Assembly: GCA_963665215.2 (NCBI GenBank)
Contig: CAXXWW010000011.1
Location: forward strand, 62,001-126,000
From: G963665215 sp963665215
GTDB taxonomy: Bacteria > Chloroflexota > Dehalococcoidia > Lucifugimonadales > CAUZJF01
Direction of reading: 5' to 3'
DNA length: 64,000 bases
Within the stretch, counting starts at the first letter, position 1; each line of letters begins with the position of its first letter. Positions 62,524 to 64,000 of the stretch are shown here, piece by piece. The translations under genes and the position numbers were made by a program. The notes under the pieces were generated by a model. The model searched no databases and was not told where the DNA came from. It saw nothing but the letters and a program-made list of their open reading frames with translations.

Positions 62524-62619
62524 ACATCCCTACGCTGGCATTACCCAGATCAGGTACTCGGGGTCGACAGCGTATCGGCTGCCCTCTCAGCCTGGCTTCC
62601 CAAGCTCCCCCCGCGGGTC
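62524..62619 (-). promoter_or_regulatory. TPP riboswitch (thi-box) upstream of thiBPQ
   Basis: On the minus strand the conserved thi-box blocks appear in order: GGGGGAGC, GCTGAGAGGG, GACCCCGAGT, ACCTGATCTGGGTAATGCC and AGCGTAGGGA. These form the pyrimidine and pyrophosphate sensor arms of the TPP aptamer. It lies 90 bases before thiB and should repress the transporter when TPP is plentiful. Confidence 0.93.
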
Positions 62620-63030
62620 ATATGTTGCTGTGGTGCAGTCTACCGGAGAGCGGACAGGGTGTCAAGGGGAAGGGTCCTGCCGCGCAGGTCATTCGGTTTT
62701 CGGGCCTTTGCCCAAAACGGCTGTGGTTGCAGGACCGAACGGCCGGCATTACGTCTGATGGTGCCTCTCGCAGGTTCCAATGCCAAGCGCCGGTCTAGTT
62801 CTGACTCTCAAATCCTCAATCCCGTGCCGGCGGCCTGATGTTGAGGGTACTTGACATGAGAGCCTATTTTCACAGATAGCCATTTAGCAAATACGGTAGC
62901 CGCCTCTTGCTGCCAAGGTTTCACCCTCAGTTGCCCGAACAGCCGCGGTCTGCGCCGCCGCGTTCTCTGGATAACCCCGTCCTCGGCCGGCACCCCGTGA
63001 GGCCTTGCAGTCTGCGAACGCCGGCGACGG
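62620..63030. other. Intergenic, promoter region of thiBPQ and 3' flank of the next gene
   Basis: A 411-base gap. The part near 62640-62700 should hold the thiBPQ promoter, although no clear -35/-10 pair was seen. A 61-codon minus-strand frame around 62808-62993 has no recognisable features. No terminator with a T tract was found after the substrate-binding protein gene. Confidence 0.35.
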
Positions 63031-64000
63031 TCAAGGGTTGCTGGCTACCGCCTGTTGGGCGAACTGTGGATCAACGTAGATGGTCAGGTCGATTCCGCTC
63101 AGATCAGGCGGAGTTTGGTGGTCGGGAAACAGCTCCAGTGCCTTCAACGCGCCATCCACTGACACCTCAGGCGTTGGCGGAATGGCAGGTTCATAGATGG
63201 CTATGATGGTCTTTAGACGTTCCGGTTCCAATCTTTGTATTCCGGAGTTGAGTATCGCGCCAGCTGTGGCCAGTTGGTCCGTATGAACTAGTTGCTGGGC
63301 GCGGTGCAAGGCCCTTGTCAATGCTACTAATACCTCAGGGTTGGCGCTGGCGTAGCTCTGGGTCGTCACGAGCGAGTGCATTTGTCGATTTGTCAGTTCC
63401 GGAACCTCCCCCGCTGATTGGTTCACTATCAACACAGCTTCTTGCCCCACTAGGGCCTCTTCCAAGTATGGAGTATGCGCATACAGGGCATCAATCGTCC
63501 CGTTGGAAAAAGCGTCATTCTGGCTCGCGCCGTGGATGATCACCATCTCGACGTCTTTGTCAGCATCCAAACCCACCGATTTGAAGAGCAGACGTAGCCG
63601 AACGGGTGGACCGGGAGCTACGCCAACCCTGAGACCCTGCATGGCATTCAACTTCTCTGCCAGTGGAGCGTCGGGAGAGAGCTGACGCTCCTCCGCCACC
63701 TCTTTGCGTACTATCAGGTTAATGGAGTCGTTCTGAAGCAGGTTGGCGAACACCAGTATCGGCTCTTCCTCTGCGATGAGAGGCAGGTACATGGGAGGAG
63801 GCAGCACCCCAATTTCGGCACGCCCCTGTAGCAGGAACTGACCTGTGCCCAGCGGGTTCGGAGGCACGATCACTACGACGTCCAGGCCTTCATCCCCGAA
63901 GAATCCAGCCCCTAGGGCGGTCCAGAAGCTCATGAACTGGAGGTTATCGCCCGTTGGAATCACCACGCGGATGGCATCAGGCCCAGCCTCCGGGGTAGCG
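63031..64000 (-). CDS. ABC transporter substrate-binding protein (NMT1/SsuA-like), 5' end outside the window
   Basis: About 322 residues visible, open through the right edge (TPEAGPDAIRVVIPTGDNLQ). LQFMSFWTALGAGFFGDEGL, GQFLLQGRAEIGVLPPP and MQGLRVGVAPGPPVRLRLLF follow the NMT1/SsuA pattern of binding proteins for nitrate, sulfonates, pyrimidines or similar. The C-terminal segment LDLTIYVDPQFAQQAV-like ending is usual. Its closeness to thiBPQ might suggest a thiamine-precursor substrate (THI5/NMT1 family), but that is weak inference. Confidence 0.78.
   Translation of the reverse strand, partial: ATPEAGPDAIRVVIPTGDNLQFMSFWTALGAGFFGDEGLDVVVIVPPNPLGTGQFLLQGRAEIGVLPPPMYLPLIAEEEPILVFANLLQNDSINLIVRKEVAEERQLSPDAPLAEKLNAMQGLRVGVAPGPPVRLRLLFKSVGLDADKDVEMVIIHGASQNDAFSNGTIDALYAHTPYLEEALVGQEAVLIVNQSAGEVPELTNRQMHSLVTTQSYASANPEVLVALTRALHRAQQLVHTDQLATAGAILNSGIQRLEPERLKTIIAIYEPAIPPTPEVSVDGALKALELFPDHQTPPDLSGIDLTIYVDPQFAQQAVASNP

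Overview
The window is a GC-rich bacterial chromosome segment, about 60 percent GC by eye. The gene set is an LLM-class flavin oxidoreductase, a PPOX-fold split-barrel protein, an Ldh-type dehydrogenase, an NHL-repeat protein, DUF1800, pxpBCA, a sodium-pumping decarboxylase and many decayed genes among insertion sequences. It is most like an uncultured Chloroflexota genome (Dehalococcoidia/SAR202 type). That placement is an inference from gene content; there is no rRNA or phylogenetic marker to settle it.

Layout. 1-11 kb: housekeeping and accessory metabolism, including an Ldh-family dehydrogenase, a phosphoesterase, a heterodimeric ABC exporter pair, an LLM oxidoreductase, a cupin, an acylphosphatase and an NHL propeller, with remnants of an aldo/keto reductase and an alpha/beta hydrolase. 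11.1-15.7 kb: an IS256 element whose left terminal repeat was split by a 3.3-kb IS1595-family transposon carrying a DNA methyltransferase-HNH fusion and a three-helix membrane protein. 15.8-20.3 kb: a beta-hydroxyacid dehydrogenase, DUF1800, an amidohydrolase and decayed genes. 20.3-22.9 kb: an IS3 element split by a second IS256. 23.4-30.4 kb: DedA, the 5-oxoprolinase genes pxpA/B/C, a divergent sodium-pump decarboxylase set (gamma, beta, biotin carrier) and transaldolase. 30.6-38.0 kb: a 7.4-kb element integrated in a tRNA-Thr(CGT) gene with its own tyrosine integrase, now full of IS1182, IS256 and IS3. 38.1-43.6 kb: a second integrase remnant, a truncated sialidase-like gene, a second IS1182 and broken surface and zinc-ribbon proteins. 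43.9-45.2 kb: a fourth IS256. 45.5-51.2 kb: DAHP synthase behind a leader that looks like an aromatic-amino-acid attenuator, a membrane metalloprotease-like protein, an MFS transporter and purN. 51.2-58.2 kb: a 7.05-kb IS1595-family transposon with 25-bp terminal repeats and an 8-bp target duplication. It carries small conserved proteins and a DUF433/DUF5615 toxin-antitoxin pair, and has itself been hit by IS630 (split by a fifth IS256) and an IS3-family element. 58.2-62.6 kb: thiBPQ under a TPP riboswitch. 63.0-64.0 kb: the start-truncated end of an ABC substrate-binding protein gene.

The main theme is recent IS expansion. Five IS256 copies of exactly 1,368 bp, four with perfect 8-bp target duplications, are nested in or around older elements, so the order of insertion can be read directly. 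The most interesting signals are the DAHP synthase attenuator with a probably leaderless Phe/Tyr-rich leader peptide, the two cargo-bearing IS1595-family transposons, and a tRNA integration in which the 5' half of the tRNA is duplicated. Several genes carry a single extra base in a homopolymer run. This may reflect decay, but sequencing error is an equally good explanation.
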